NCBI RefSeq assembly: GCF_003202155.1
Contig: NZ_QFLI01000003.1
Coordinates: 310,001 to 374,000 of the forward strand
Origin: Marinifilum breve
GTDB lineage: Bacteria > Bacteroidota > Bacteroidia > Bacteroidales > Marinifilaceae
Length of the DNA: 64,000 nt
Direction: 5' to 3'
How positions within the stretch are numbered: position 1 is the stretch's first letter; each line of letters opens with the position of its first letter. Shown here piece by piece: positions 37,238-44,528 of the stretch. The translations under genes were made by a program, and so were the position numbers. Below the pieces are notes generated by a model. That model was not told the origin of the DNA. It saw nothing but the letters and a program-made list of their open reading frames with translations, and made no database searches.

Positions 37238-38470
37238 TTATACAGTTACGGCATCTTTACCTTCCAGGTAATCCTGCAAATAAGCAAAATGCTTTGTAAG
37301 TTTTCCATCTTTAGCTATGGTAGCTCGTTCTAATATTCCTTCCGTGTCATCACTAAACAAAGCTTCGTAAACATTATCGGCCAAAGCTTCACCAAAATCA
37401 ATAGATGAATCACGTGGCAATTCACCTGGTAAATTATCAACAGCCATAACCGTTACATTGCGCTTATCAACAAACGGGATGGCCTCTTCTTCACTAAATC
37501 TATCATATCCATAAAAAGAAGAAGCAATGGTAGAAGGTCGCAAAGTCGACGGCAATGGTCCATCAATATCACAACTAACATCTGCTATTACCGAAATTCT
37601 AAAATCATCCTCTTTATAATCCTCAGGAGTTAAGAACCGTGGTGCTTTCGGATCCCAATAATGACAAGCAATATATAAATCGGTAACTTTTGAAAACTTC
37701 TTAAATGTTGATCGGTACATCTCAGGATGATCGTAAAAATGCTTCAAATCAAAATCTGAACCATCAATTCTTTCAACATATTTATCGGGGTCTATTCTGC
37801 ATACTACAGGCTCATCATATTCTGTAGTTAGAAACTCTTCTGGATTAACTTCCTTTAAATTTAAAACCCGAATGGTTTGCATAGCTCCCATTGCAACCCT
37901 TCCTCCACCTGTTATTAGAATTTTTATTGGCTTAAGAGTGATCTTTTTTAAGTGCTTGTACATTTCATTCATATCCAAACATGTTCTTGCTGGAGGTAAA
38001 TCGAAGAAATCGGTCCTCATTCCTCTTGCTCGTAGAGCTTTGTATGCTCCAACAACTCCAGCCCAATGACCAAATGCAACAAGTCTCTGTCCCAAAATAT
38101 TAGTTAGGTATTCATAATCTATCAGTGTAATGTTTCTTTTTATAACCTGGCGAAGCAACTCGCGATTGTGAGCTTGTTCTTTAGCTGTATGAGAGAAAAA
38201 CAAGTATGTTTTATTTGGTATTAATGTTGGAATATTAACCTCCTTTACACCTATTAATATATCGCACTCGCGGAGATCTTCAGTTAAAAAATACCCTTGT
38301 TCCCTATATTCAGCATCGGAAAAACACCTAATATCACTAGGTTGAATGAAAATACTCACATCGGGGTATTTATCTAATATTTTTAAACCGGTTAAAGGTG
38401 GAATGGCCACTCTTTTATCTGGTGGATTTTTAGTTTCACGCAATACTCCTACTCGAATACGATTCTTCAT
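37238..38470 (-). CDS. Alanine dehydrogenase/saccharopine dehydrogenase-like NAD(P) oxidoreductase
   Basis: A 410-residue two-domain enzyme. The N-terminal part (VGVLRETKNPPDKRVAIPP) is the AlaDh/PNT-N domain that carries the substrate arginine. A central ITGGGRVAMGAMQTIRVL (about 185-202) is the NAD-binding Rossmann motif, and VIADVSCDIDGPLPSTLRPS is the C-terminal block of LYS1/AlaDh relatives. This subgroup in Bacteroidota is usually annotated as NAD(P)-dependent oxidoreductase, saccharopine or alanine dehydrogenase; the exact amino-acid substrate is not evident. It is monocistronic, converging with rpe. Confidence 0.85.
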   Translation of the reverse strand: MKNRIRVGVLRETKNPPDKRVAIPPLTGLKILDKYPDVSIFIQPSDIRCFSDAEYREQGYFLTEDLRECDILIGVKEVNIPTLIPNKTYLFFSHTAKEQAHNRELLRQVIKRNITLIDYEYLTNILGQRLVAFGHWAGVVGAYKALRARGMRTDFFDLPPARTCLDMNEMYKHLKKITLKPIKILITGGGRVAMGAMQTIRVLNLKEVNPEEFLTTEYDEPVVCRIDPDKYVERIDGSDFDLKHFYDHPEMYRSTFKKFSKVTDLYIACHYWDPKAPRFLTPEDYKEDDFRISVIADVSCDIDGPLPSTLRPSTIASSFYGYDRFSEEEAIPFVDKRNVTVMAVDNLPGELPRDSSIDFGEALADNVYEALFSDDTEGILERATIAKDGKLTKHFAYLQDYLEGKDAVTV

Positions 38471-38708
38471 AAGCTAAACTTTTAGGTGTGATATAAAAGA
38501 ATTCTTGATAAGCGATAGATTATATCAATAGAAATATACTATCCTTATTTAAATTTAATAAACATTTAACAAATACAAGAACTTTCTTTAAAATTTTAAC
38601 ACTTATATCATTTGCTGATTTTGAGAAGAATACATTCATTATGTATTAAAAATTGAAACATCAGTAGCTTTTCTGGTGTAATATCTATAGTAGCTATTGT
38701 ATTTTTAC

Positions 38709-38716
38709 TAATTTTG
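38709..38716 (+). promoter_or_regulatory. Bacteroidota-type -7 element of the ssrA promoter
   Basis: TAATTTTG fits the TAnnTTTG element of Bacteroidota promoters and lies 12 bases before the mature tmRNA 5' end. A weak TTG-containing -33 element lies about 20 bases further up. Confidence 0.5.
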
Positions 38717-38727
38717 CATGGATTCTA

Positions 38728-39131
38728 GGGGCTGACGTGGTTTTGACAGCATGTAGAATTGATATGTAAGCATGTCGAGCGTTGTGATTCCAGCTCGTAA
38801 ATATCGGATCTCACACTTTTTAATTGGCGAAAATAATTACGCTCTTGCTGCTTAATCGAATCATAGTAGATTGAAGCTTAATTGCGGCACAAGGATGCTG
38901 CGACGAGACATCCCGCTTATGGTTCCACCTTGTTCCGGTAAGTATATGGGATGCTGACAATTCAGGGTTAGCAAACTTCAAGCTTCGGGTAGTTCGCGAA
39001 ATTTAGAAGATAAGCTAAGGTCTCGGGTGTGCTTTCCCTACCCTTAGTCGAAAATCAATAAATCACTAAGCATGTAGAAAGCCTATTGGTCGCATGTTTG
39101 GACCAGGGTTCGATTCCCTGCAGCTCCACGA
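38728..39131 (+). ncRNA. ssrA: Transfer-messenger RNA (tmRNA)
   Basis: The 5' end GGGGCTGACGTGG pairs with the 3' end CAGCTCC in a tRNA-like acceptor; the T-arm is GGTTCGATTCC. The open reading frame on the RNA encodes the tag GENNYALAA at 38826-38852, followed by TAA. tmRNA with SmpB rescues stalled ribosomes and tags the product for proteolysis. The last base of the acceptor stem is followed by A and CGA, not CCA, so CCA is probably added afterwards. Its 3' end is also the integration site of the element that follows. Confidence 0.96.
39096..39131 (+). other. Probable attachment site (3' end of ssrA)
   Basis: The T-arm and acceptor region of tmRNA (about 39096-39131) is a common integration target. 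The integrase gene starts 169 bases further on. The target would be restored by the element. I looked for another copy of the acceptor sequence (GATTCCCTGCAGCTCCAC) in the window and found none, so the other end was not located. Confidence 0.55.
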
Positions 39132-39153
39132 GATAATAGTCAAATCAAATCAA

Positions 39154-39190
39154 ATCCGCTCAAAACGTGCAGTTTTAGCGGATTTTTTTT
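39154..39190 (+). terminator. Terminator after ssrA
   Basis: ATCCGCT...AGCGGAT (7 bp) with an inner AAAAC/GTTTT stem is followed by TTTTTTTT. Confidence 0.88.
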
Positions 39191-39299
39191 ATCTTCATAT
39201 TCAAATTCAATCAAATTAAATCAAAAAAGTAGACACCTATAAGATACCAATTTTGATTTTTACAAAATTAGGTATCCGAAAAATACTCAATTATTGAAT

Positions 39300-40520
39300 A
39301 TGACTAAAATGTTTAGCCTAGGTATCTTACTCCACATCCGGAAAGATAAATTAAATAAAAAAGGTGAAGCTCCAATTTTCATGAGAGTAACAGTGAATGG
39401 AAAAAGAGCTGAAATATCCACCAAACAATTTGTTCAACCTGAAAAATGGAATAATCAAGCAGGAATAGTAAAAGGTACAAAAGAAGATGTTCGAGCACTA
39501 AACCAATTTCTAACAAACTATAAAAGTAAAGCGAACAGGATTTATCAAAAACTTATTGAAAATGACAAAACCGTAAGTGCTAAAATAATTAAGGATACAT
39601 TATTAAAAAAACAGACAAACACCAGCTCTCTTGTAAAAGCATTTGAACAGCACAATACACTTTTAAAAGAGCGAGTAGGAATTGACTACTCTCCTTCTAC
39701 TTACAAAAGATACGAGACTACCCTAGATCACATCAAAAACTTTATCAAATTCAAATACGATCAAAATGACATTCTTCTCAATGAATTGAACTACCAATTC
39801 ATTGAAGATTTAGCACATTACTTCAAAACGGTACGAAAATGCAATCACAATTCATCCATAAAGTATATCAAAAACTTTAAAAAAGTAATATTCTTGGCTA
39901 TTAAAAAGGAATGGCTTGATAAGGATCCATTTGTTAATTTTTCAGTAAAGCTAGAAGAAACCAAAAGGGTTTACTTATCACAAGAAGAACTGGATCGATT
40001 AGAAAAAAAAGAGTTCAAAGTTAAACGCCTAGAACAAATAAAAGATTTTTTCGTGTTCTCTTGCTATACCGGATACCCTTATAGTGAAATTGAAAAATTG
40101 TCCCCTGATCATATTCAATCACATTTTGATGGAAAGAAATGGATAATTACAGAACGTACTAAAACAAAAACACAAGCTAATATTCCAATCTTACCAAAAG
40201 CATTTGTAATTATTGAGAAGTATAAAAACCATCCGGATTCCATTAGAAACAACAAACTATTTCCCATACCATCAAATGTAAAATACAATGCATATCTAAA
40301 GGAAATTGCGGACTTGTGTGAAATCAATAAAAACCTAACAACTCACGTTGCACGGCACACATTTGCAACTACAATTGCATTAAGTAATGGCGTATCAATA
40401 GAAACAGTTGCATCAATTTTAGGACACAAGTCAATTCGTACCACACAAATCTACGCCAAAGTGGTTGAAGAGAAAGTATCGAAAGAAATGGATAGTCTTT
40501 TAAATAAACTCAATAAATAA
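39300..40520 (+). CDS. int: Tyrosine recombinase (island integrase)
   Basis: About 406 residues from the ATG at 39300 (a TTG lies two codons earlier). An N-terminal arm-type binding domain (GILLHIRKDKLNKKGEAPIF) and a SAM-like core-binding domain (about 100-200) are followed by a catalytic domain with HVAR (His349, Arg352), GHKS (His376) and the nucleophile Tyr385. The first catalytic arginine is replaced: the motif usually TGLRxSE reads TGYPYSE, with Pro260. This resembles Bacteroidetes integrases such as IntDOT, where that arginine is also missing (from memory). It lies directly downstream of ssrA, pointing away from it. Confidence 0.92.
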   Translation: MTKMFSLGILLHIRKDKLNKKGEAPIFMRVTVNGKRAEISTKQFVQPEKWNNQAGIVKGTKEDVRALNQFLTNYKSKANRIYQKLIENDKTVSAKIIKDTLLKKQTNTSSLVKAFEQHNTLLKERVGIDYSPSTYKRYETTLDHIKNFIKFKYDQNDILLNELNYQFIEDLAHYFKTVRKCNHNSSIKYIKNFKKVIFLAIKKEWLDKDPFVNFSVKLEETKRVYLSQEELDRLEKKEFKVKRLEQIKDFFVFSCYTGYPYSEIEKLSPDHIQSHFDGKKWIITERTKTKTQANIPILPKAFVIIEKYKNHPDSIRNNKLFPIPSNVKYNAYLKEIADLCEINKNLTTHVARHTFATTIALSNGVSIETVASILGHKSIRTTQIYAKVVEEKVSKEMDSLLNKLNK

Positions 40521-40528
40521 AATATACT

Positions 40529-41560
40529 ATGACTTCAGCAAAAACTCTAAAAACACATGGAAAAATCACATCTTCACTAATATCAACAGGAAATTTAATA
40601 ATGAGAGTGAAAATCGCCTTTTCTCCAAAACAATATATAATCGCCCTGTATGATTATATATTCTTTTACACCCGAAGTGTAACTTCACTAATATCAACCG
40701 GAGATTTAATCATCAGCTACAATAGTAAATTGTGCGATTCATTTACAAAAACAGAAATCATTGAATATAGAATCAATTTTGTTGATAGAAGAATGGAAAG
40801 AGTTGAGAAACTAATTAAACTAAGAAAAAGATCAATTTTATGGTTTACAACTTTTCTTATTTTCACAGCTTTATTCTTTTACTTCACCTGGATGGATAAT
40901 TTATATGCAAGAAATATAACGCATTTAGCCTGTACAATTAGTTCAATATTATCAATACCATTGGTAAGATTACACAGCTTCTTTGAAAATGACATAAGAA
41001 GTAGACTAACTAAATATAGGAATCATTTATGCTCAGAACTAAATCTACTCTCCAAAAAAGTCCCAAAACAAAATTCCAGTCTTCAAGCCCCTATTGTTGC
41101 AGAGGCAAACATGACAGGAGTTCTATTCTTTTTATTTGTAAAAAACAATCTTATGAATAATAAGATCCCAACTTCTACTATTAAGTCAATTTTTTCCAAC
41201 ATTTTCTCAAAAAAAAATGGATCTAATTTTGTTACAGATTCCTTCAAAAATCCTTTTGTACTGACAAAGACGAACTATGCTGTTTGGAAGCTATATGATT
41301 TCTTTATTGAGCAATTAAAAATAAATTCTTCTAAAATTAATAACGTAAGAAGTGAAGTTGAACCTGAAGTAAATCAAAACACAGAAAGACTATTTTATCA
41401 ATTAAAAAACTCACGTTTTGAATTCAAAACAAAAGATGAAGAACTTAAAGTTATTCTTAAAATATTTTGTCACACAATTATTTCGAATAAAGAAACTCCA
41501 ATTCAATTAGACAAAAATGAGCAAATATCTTTAAAACATGTAATTAAATCACACTTTTAA
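40529..41560 (+). CDS. Membrane protein of unknown function, island gene
   Basis: A 343-residue protein that I do not recognise. Residues about 103-125 (SILWFTTFLIFTALFFYFTW) and about 130-150 are hydrophobic and likely membrane segments; the rest is basic and soluble, with a C-terminal helical region. The N-terminus contains an internal duplication, SSLISTGNLIM and TSLISTGDLII, also visible as near-identical DNA at 40567-40597 and 40681-40711, 114 bases apart. It starts 8 bases after the integrase, so they may be co-transcribed. Function unknown. Confidence 0.6.
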   Translation: MTSAKTLKTHGKITSSLISTGNLIMRVKIAFSPKQYIIALYDYIFFYTRSVTSLISTGDLIISYNSKLCDSFTKTEIIEYRINFVDRRMERVEKLIKLRKRSILWFTTFLIFTALFFYFTWMDNLYARNITHLACTISSILSIPLVRLHSFFENDIRSRLTKYRNHLCSELNLLSKKVPKQNSSLQAPIVAEANMTGVLFFLFVKNNLMNNKIPTSTIKSIFSNIFSKKNGSNFVTDSFKNPFVLTKTNYAVWKLYDFFIEQLKINSSKINNVRSEVEPEVNQNTERLFYQLKNSRFEFKTKDEELKVILKIFCHTIISNKETPIQLDKNEQISLKHVIKSHF

Positions 41561-41594
41561 AGAATAGCATAAATTGTGCTATTTTTATAGAAAT

Positions 41595-41646
41595 AAAAAA
41601 ATACCATCATTACCATAAATGCAATAAACTATGGTAACGATGGTAT
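41595..41646 (-). terminator. Strong hairpin terminator (minus strand)
   Basis: ATACCATC-TTACCATA and TATGGTAA-GATGGTAT form a long two-part stem (41601-41617 with 41630-41646). On the minus strand a long T run follows. It lies downstream of the truncated lipoprotein copy and small ORF. Confidence 0.8.
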
Positions 41647-41717
41647 ATATGGTAAAACTATCACCAAGAACCGAAATAATTTGAAACAAGTAAACTGTAT
41701 TTACTTTACTCCTGGGC

Positions 41718-41835
41718 TTATTCTGCGCCTTTGCTCATAAAACCTTTCATTTTTTCAATACAATTTTCAAAAACTTCCTGATCTTATAATATAAATTTCT
41801 TTAGAATTAGTATTGGCAATTAATCAATCTCTATA
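41718..41835 (-). pseudogene. Truncated copy of the neighbouring lipoprotein C-terminus
   Basis: The minus strand encodes DQEVFENCIEKMKGFMSKG then AE and stop, closely matching DQEALENGIKKMKGFITEG and AE at the end of the lipoprotein gene at 42043. Going upstream, the frame is broken by TAA where the intact gene has GCT, after which similarity fades. It is a decayed partial duplication. Confidence 0.7.
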
Positions 41836-41840
41836 AGATA

Positions 41841-41936
41841 TTACCATTCCTCATTACCAATAGGATCTCCACATGAAATTTCTTCTTGCAAATTAGAGTC
41901 ATTTATTCCTTCAAGTAATTCATCCAAATTATACAT
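41841..41936 (-). CDS. Possible 31-residue peptide with strong ribosome-binding site
   Basis: A short minus-strand frame, MYNLDELLEGINDSNLQ and EEISCGDPIGNEEW, acidic and with a single cysteine, starts with ATG. AAAGGAG lies about seven bases upstream, a much better Shine-Dalgarno than most genes here have. It ends just before the truncated lipoprotein copy. I do not recognise it. It could be the old N-terminal partner of the broken copy, a leader peptide or chance. Confidence 0.4.
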   Translation of the reverse strand: MYNLDELLEGINDSNLQEEISCGDPIGNEEW

Positions 41937-42042
41937 AACTTCTCCTTTCTAAGTTCATTTATAATGATCTATTCAAAAGTTAAAATCCCATTAAAAAATT
42001 TCAACTTTCTCATGCACCTTATAGAACAGCTTCAAATAGTGT

Positions 42043-42783
42043 CTATTCTGCACCTTCCGTTATAAAACCTTTCATTTTTTTGATACCATTTTCAAGAGCT
42101 TCCTGATCAGCTAATTTATATTTTTTTGAATCAATTAGTTTTTGTAATGAATCTATTTCGTTTGAATAGTAAGTAATTAAAATGTCATGCTTTGCACTGG
42201 AAGTTATTGTATTAAAAATTAGAAAGTCTTTTGTTTCTCCTTTAAGGCATGGTGTCGATTTTTCTAATTTGGTAAGTTGATTAATGAAACTTTTTAAAAA
42301 CCATATTTCATTTTTCCCATCTTCTTGACAAATAAGTTTAGTTTCATAAGATGAAGAAGTTTTGCCAAAATTTTGAAAGATATTAAATGTCAGAGTATCT
42401 CCATTTACACGATAATTATTCGTTTCTAATTCTATTCTAGTTGTTTTAACTGATTGGTCGGACATGAATCCTCCCTGAACTTTGTTATCAGTAAGTTTTA
42501 AAATTCCTTTTAAGATATTTTCAGAAGCATCTATAAACAGTTCAAGTTCTATAGGATCTAGTTTTGAATAAAATTCACTTTTTGCCCTTACATGCTTTTT
42601 CTTTCTATTTCTATACCTTGCAACTGATCTTTCAAGCATTAACCTTTCAAGGTCTTTATTGACAAAAAACTTCTCTGAAATAAATGTTTGATATTTACCA
42701 ACAAAGTCTTTTTCCGTTTTGCTGCAACTTGAAAAAATTAATAAGATTCCCAAAAGGAAACTGATAAATAATAATTTGTTCAT
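42043..42783 (-). CDS. Predicted lipoprotein of unknown function
   Basis: A 246-residue protein with a lipoprotein signal (MNKLLFISFLLGILLIFSSC, Cys20) and a soluble, charged body (basic stretch RYRNRKKKHVRAKS at about 56-69). No enzymatic motif is recognised. It lies 22 bases after the 289-residue gene on the same strand, so the two probably form one unit. A broken copy of its last 21 codons lies 200 bases downstream, so a tandem duplication occurred. An envelope protein of the island, possibly a defence or immunity factor by position only. Confidence 0.7.
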   Translation of the reverse strand: MNKLLFISFLLGILLIFSSCSKTEKDFVGKYQTFISEKFFVNKDLERLMLERSVARYRNRKKKHVRAKSEFYSKLDPIELELFIDASENILKGILKLTDNKVQGGFMSDQSVKTTRIELETNNYRVNGDTLTFNIFQNFGKTSSSYETKLICQEDGKNEIWFLKSFINQLTKLEKSTPCLKGETKDFLIFNTITSSAKHDILITYYSNEIDSLQKLIDSKKYKLADQEALENGIKKMKGFITEGAE

Positions 42784-42805
42784 GTAATTTAAATTAATTG
42801 ATTTA

Positions 42806-43675
42806 TTATAGTATTAATGAATTCGTTATATCACCATTACTCCTTATAAACTGTTTATTTGGATCTAAGCTACAATCAGGATTTAATTCAACATGTAATT
42901 GTAGGTTGCTAGATGAATTTGGTCTTTTATAAAAATTTTTAAGCCCCCATGTGTATTGATAAATAAGGATTAGATTTGAAAAAACAGAAGGTGTGTAGTT
43001 CTTGTCTCTATAATAACCAGATACTCTCCAGTTTTCTTTCTTGGCTTTCTTCAAGAAGCTAATTGTAGTTGAGATATTATTCTCAATTAATTGATTAGAA
43101 TTAATTTTACCAGCCGACCTTTCGTAGTTCAATGATTTTAGCTGTTCCCAATACACGTAGCAAAACTGACTAGCAGAAAAGTATTGAAGAATATCTTTTA
43201 TCTGTTCAAAAATTTCATAAGAGTAATTAAATGGAATATCAATGTATTTCAATTTTACTATAATAAATTCAATGCATTCCAAGACAAGAACTTCTTTGGT
43301 TAACTCTTCAAGTTCTAATTGATTGCATTTTGAAATTACAGGATCTTGAAGATTTGATAATAATTGATTATCTGCTAAATCTGTAGAGAATACATTTATA
43401 TCAATCGTAATCTGATCATTTTTAACATGACGAAAAAGATCAAGAGAATCAATATTTACATTATTTTCTGTAAATACTGAAATGATTGATTTATCAAGAA
43501 GATATTTGAATATATAATTATCCGAATATTTAGTAGGGCTCAGTTTTACACCATTTGAGTCATTTGATTTTAGAAAGGGAGCTGATTTTAAAAATGAAGC
43601 AAGGTAAAATTGTTCTTTAACAGATAAATCAATCAGGTTTATTTGTGTTGGACCAGAATTAAGTAGTGCTTTCAT
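42806..43675 (-). CDS. Unknown island protein with a structured 5' leader
   Basis: A 289-residue protein from the ATG at 43675 (an upstream TTG adds six residues). It is soluble and mostly helical with no recognisable domain; two segments (LVLECIEFIIVKLKYIDIPF and a C-terminal PSSVFSNLI-like region) are hydrophobic but too short for clear membrane helices. It is the first gene of a unit with the lipoprotein. The leader upstream (43681-43849) has several stacked stems, so expression may be controlled at the RNA level. Function unknown. Confidence 0.65.
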   Translation of the reverse strand: MKALLNSGPTQINLIDLSVKEQFYLASFLKSAPFLKSNDSNGVKLSPTKYSDNYIFKYLLDKSIISVFTENNVNIDSLDLFRHVKNDQITIDINVFSTDLADNQLLSNLQDPVISKCNQLELEELTKEVLVLECIEFIIVKLKYIDIPFNYSYEIFEQIKDILQYFSASQFCYVYWEQLKSLNYERSAGKINSNQLIENNISTTISFLKKAKKENWRVSGYYRDKNYTPSVFSNLILIYQYTWGLKNFYKRPNSSSNLQLHVELNPDCSLDPNKQFIRSNGDITNSLIL

Positions 43676-43680
43676 TTTTC

Positions 43681-43849
43681 TTTGTTTTAGCAACCAAAGC
43701 TCCTAAAACAAAAAGAGGCATGTCCCCTATTCAATTATACCACAGAAAGGTACCGCCAAGCACCCTGAGTAAGTACAACAAAACAAGGGAACACACCATA
43801 TCTTGGTGCGTTCACTCGTCCATTCCTCTTACTCATTAAAATTGGCGGT
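43681..43849 (-). promoter_or_regulatory. Structured RNA leader upstream of the 289-residue gene
   Basis: Nested stems: ACCGCCAA/TTGGCGGT (43752-43759 with 43842-43849), TGAGTAAG/CTTACTCA (43766-43773 with 43828-43835) and a hairpin from GAAC-CACCA (43789-43798) with TGGTG-GTTC (43804-43813). One pair in the last stem is A:C on plus but G:U on minus, so the minus strand folds better. A separate 10-bp hairpin, TTTGTTTTAG/CTAAAACAAA (43681-43690 with 43703-43712), ends six bases before the start codon. Confidence 0.55.
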
Positions 43850-44099
43850 TTTATCTGTAGAGAAACTTCAGTAACGCAATATTTTTCTTATATAATTTCT
43901 AATTACAAAGGTAATTATTTAACACAAGTTGACAATATTATTCATTCAATATTTATTATTCCATAATGATATTTATATCAGAATAACCTCTTTATTCACT
44001 ATTAAAATATATAAGAACAATAATAGAATAAGTTATCTTCTTAAAATAAGATAATACTATTTTTATTATCTTCACATAAGAAACATTAAAAAGCAAAAG

Positions 44100-44405
44100 A
44101 TGATTGACTTAATTAATGCTAAAAAAGATATTTTTACTCGACTAGAAAAACAAATTGACCTTTACGTCAACAAACTGGAAGATGAAGGCTTTTTAACAGA
44201 GACAGAACTTGTAGCTTCAAAAACAATAATCTCAAAATTCACCATAGATTTTGAAAATCTTTTTAGGAATCATGGTTATGATGGAGGAAGCTTAAACTGC
44301 ATTGGATTTGAAGCAGGTGCTAAAGGATGGATGTATGCAATTTATGATACATCAAAATTAAGCCCTCAGGAAGTTAATTCCCTATTGAAATCTTTCTATT
44401 CCTAA
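44100..44405 (+). CDS. Small protein of unknown function
   Basis: A 101-residue soluble protein. The first 55 residues are helical and charged (LINAKKDIFTRLEKQIDLYV); the second half has a Gly-rich turn (HGYDGGSLNCIGFEAGAKGW), and there is no signal peptide. It lies alone between the divergent 289-residue gene and the restriction operon, transcribed rightwards, with an AT-rich upstream region. I recognise no family. A regulator or antitoxin-like factor is possible but nothing shows it. Confidence 0.55.
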   Translation: MIDLINAKKDIFTRLEKQIDLYVNKLEDEGFLTETELVASKTIISKFTIDFENLFRNHGYDGGSLNCIGFEAGAKGWMYAIYDTSKLSPQEVNSLLKSFYS

Positions 44406-44528
44406 ATTATAAATTAACGTAGTTCTATAGATAATCTGTTAACAAATATGAGTATCAAGTTTATTAAGTAAATAAATGATACTCATTAATGTTTATGGTA
44501 TATAAAAATTCAATTGTTTTTTGATAAT

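Noticed and set aside
43752-43849. Rho-independent terminator
   Set aside because: The stems are nested over about 100 bases with large unpaired parts and no T run; better read as an RNA leader.
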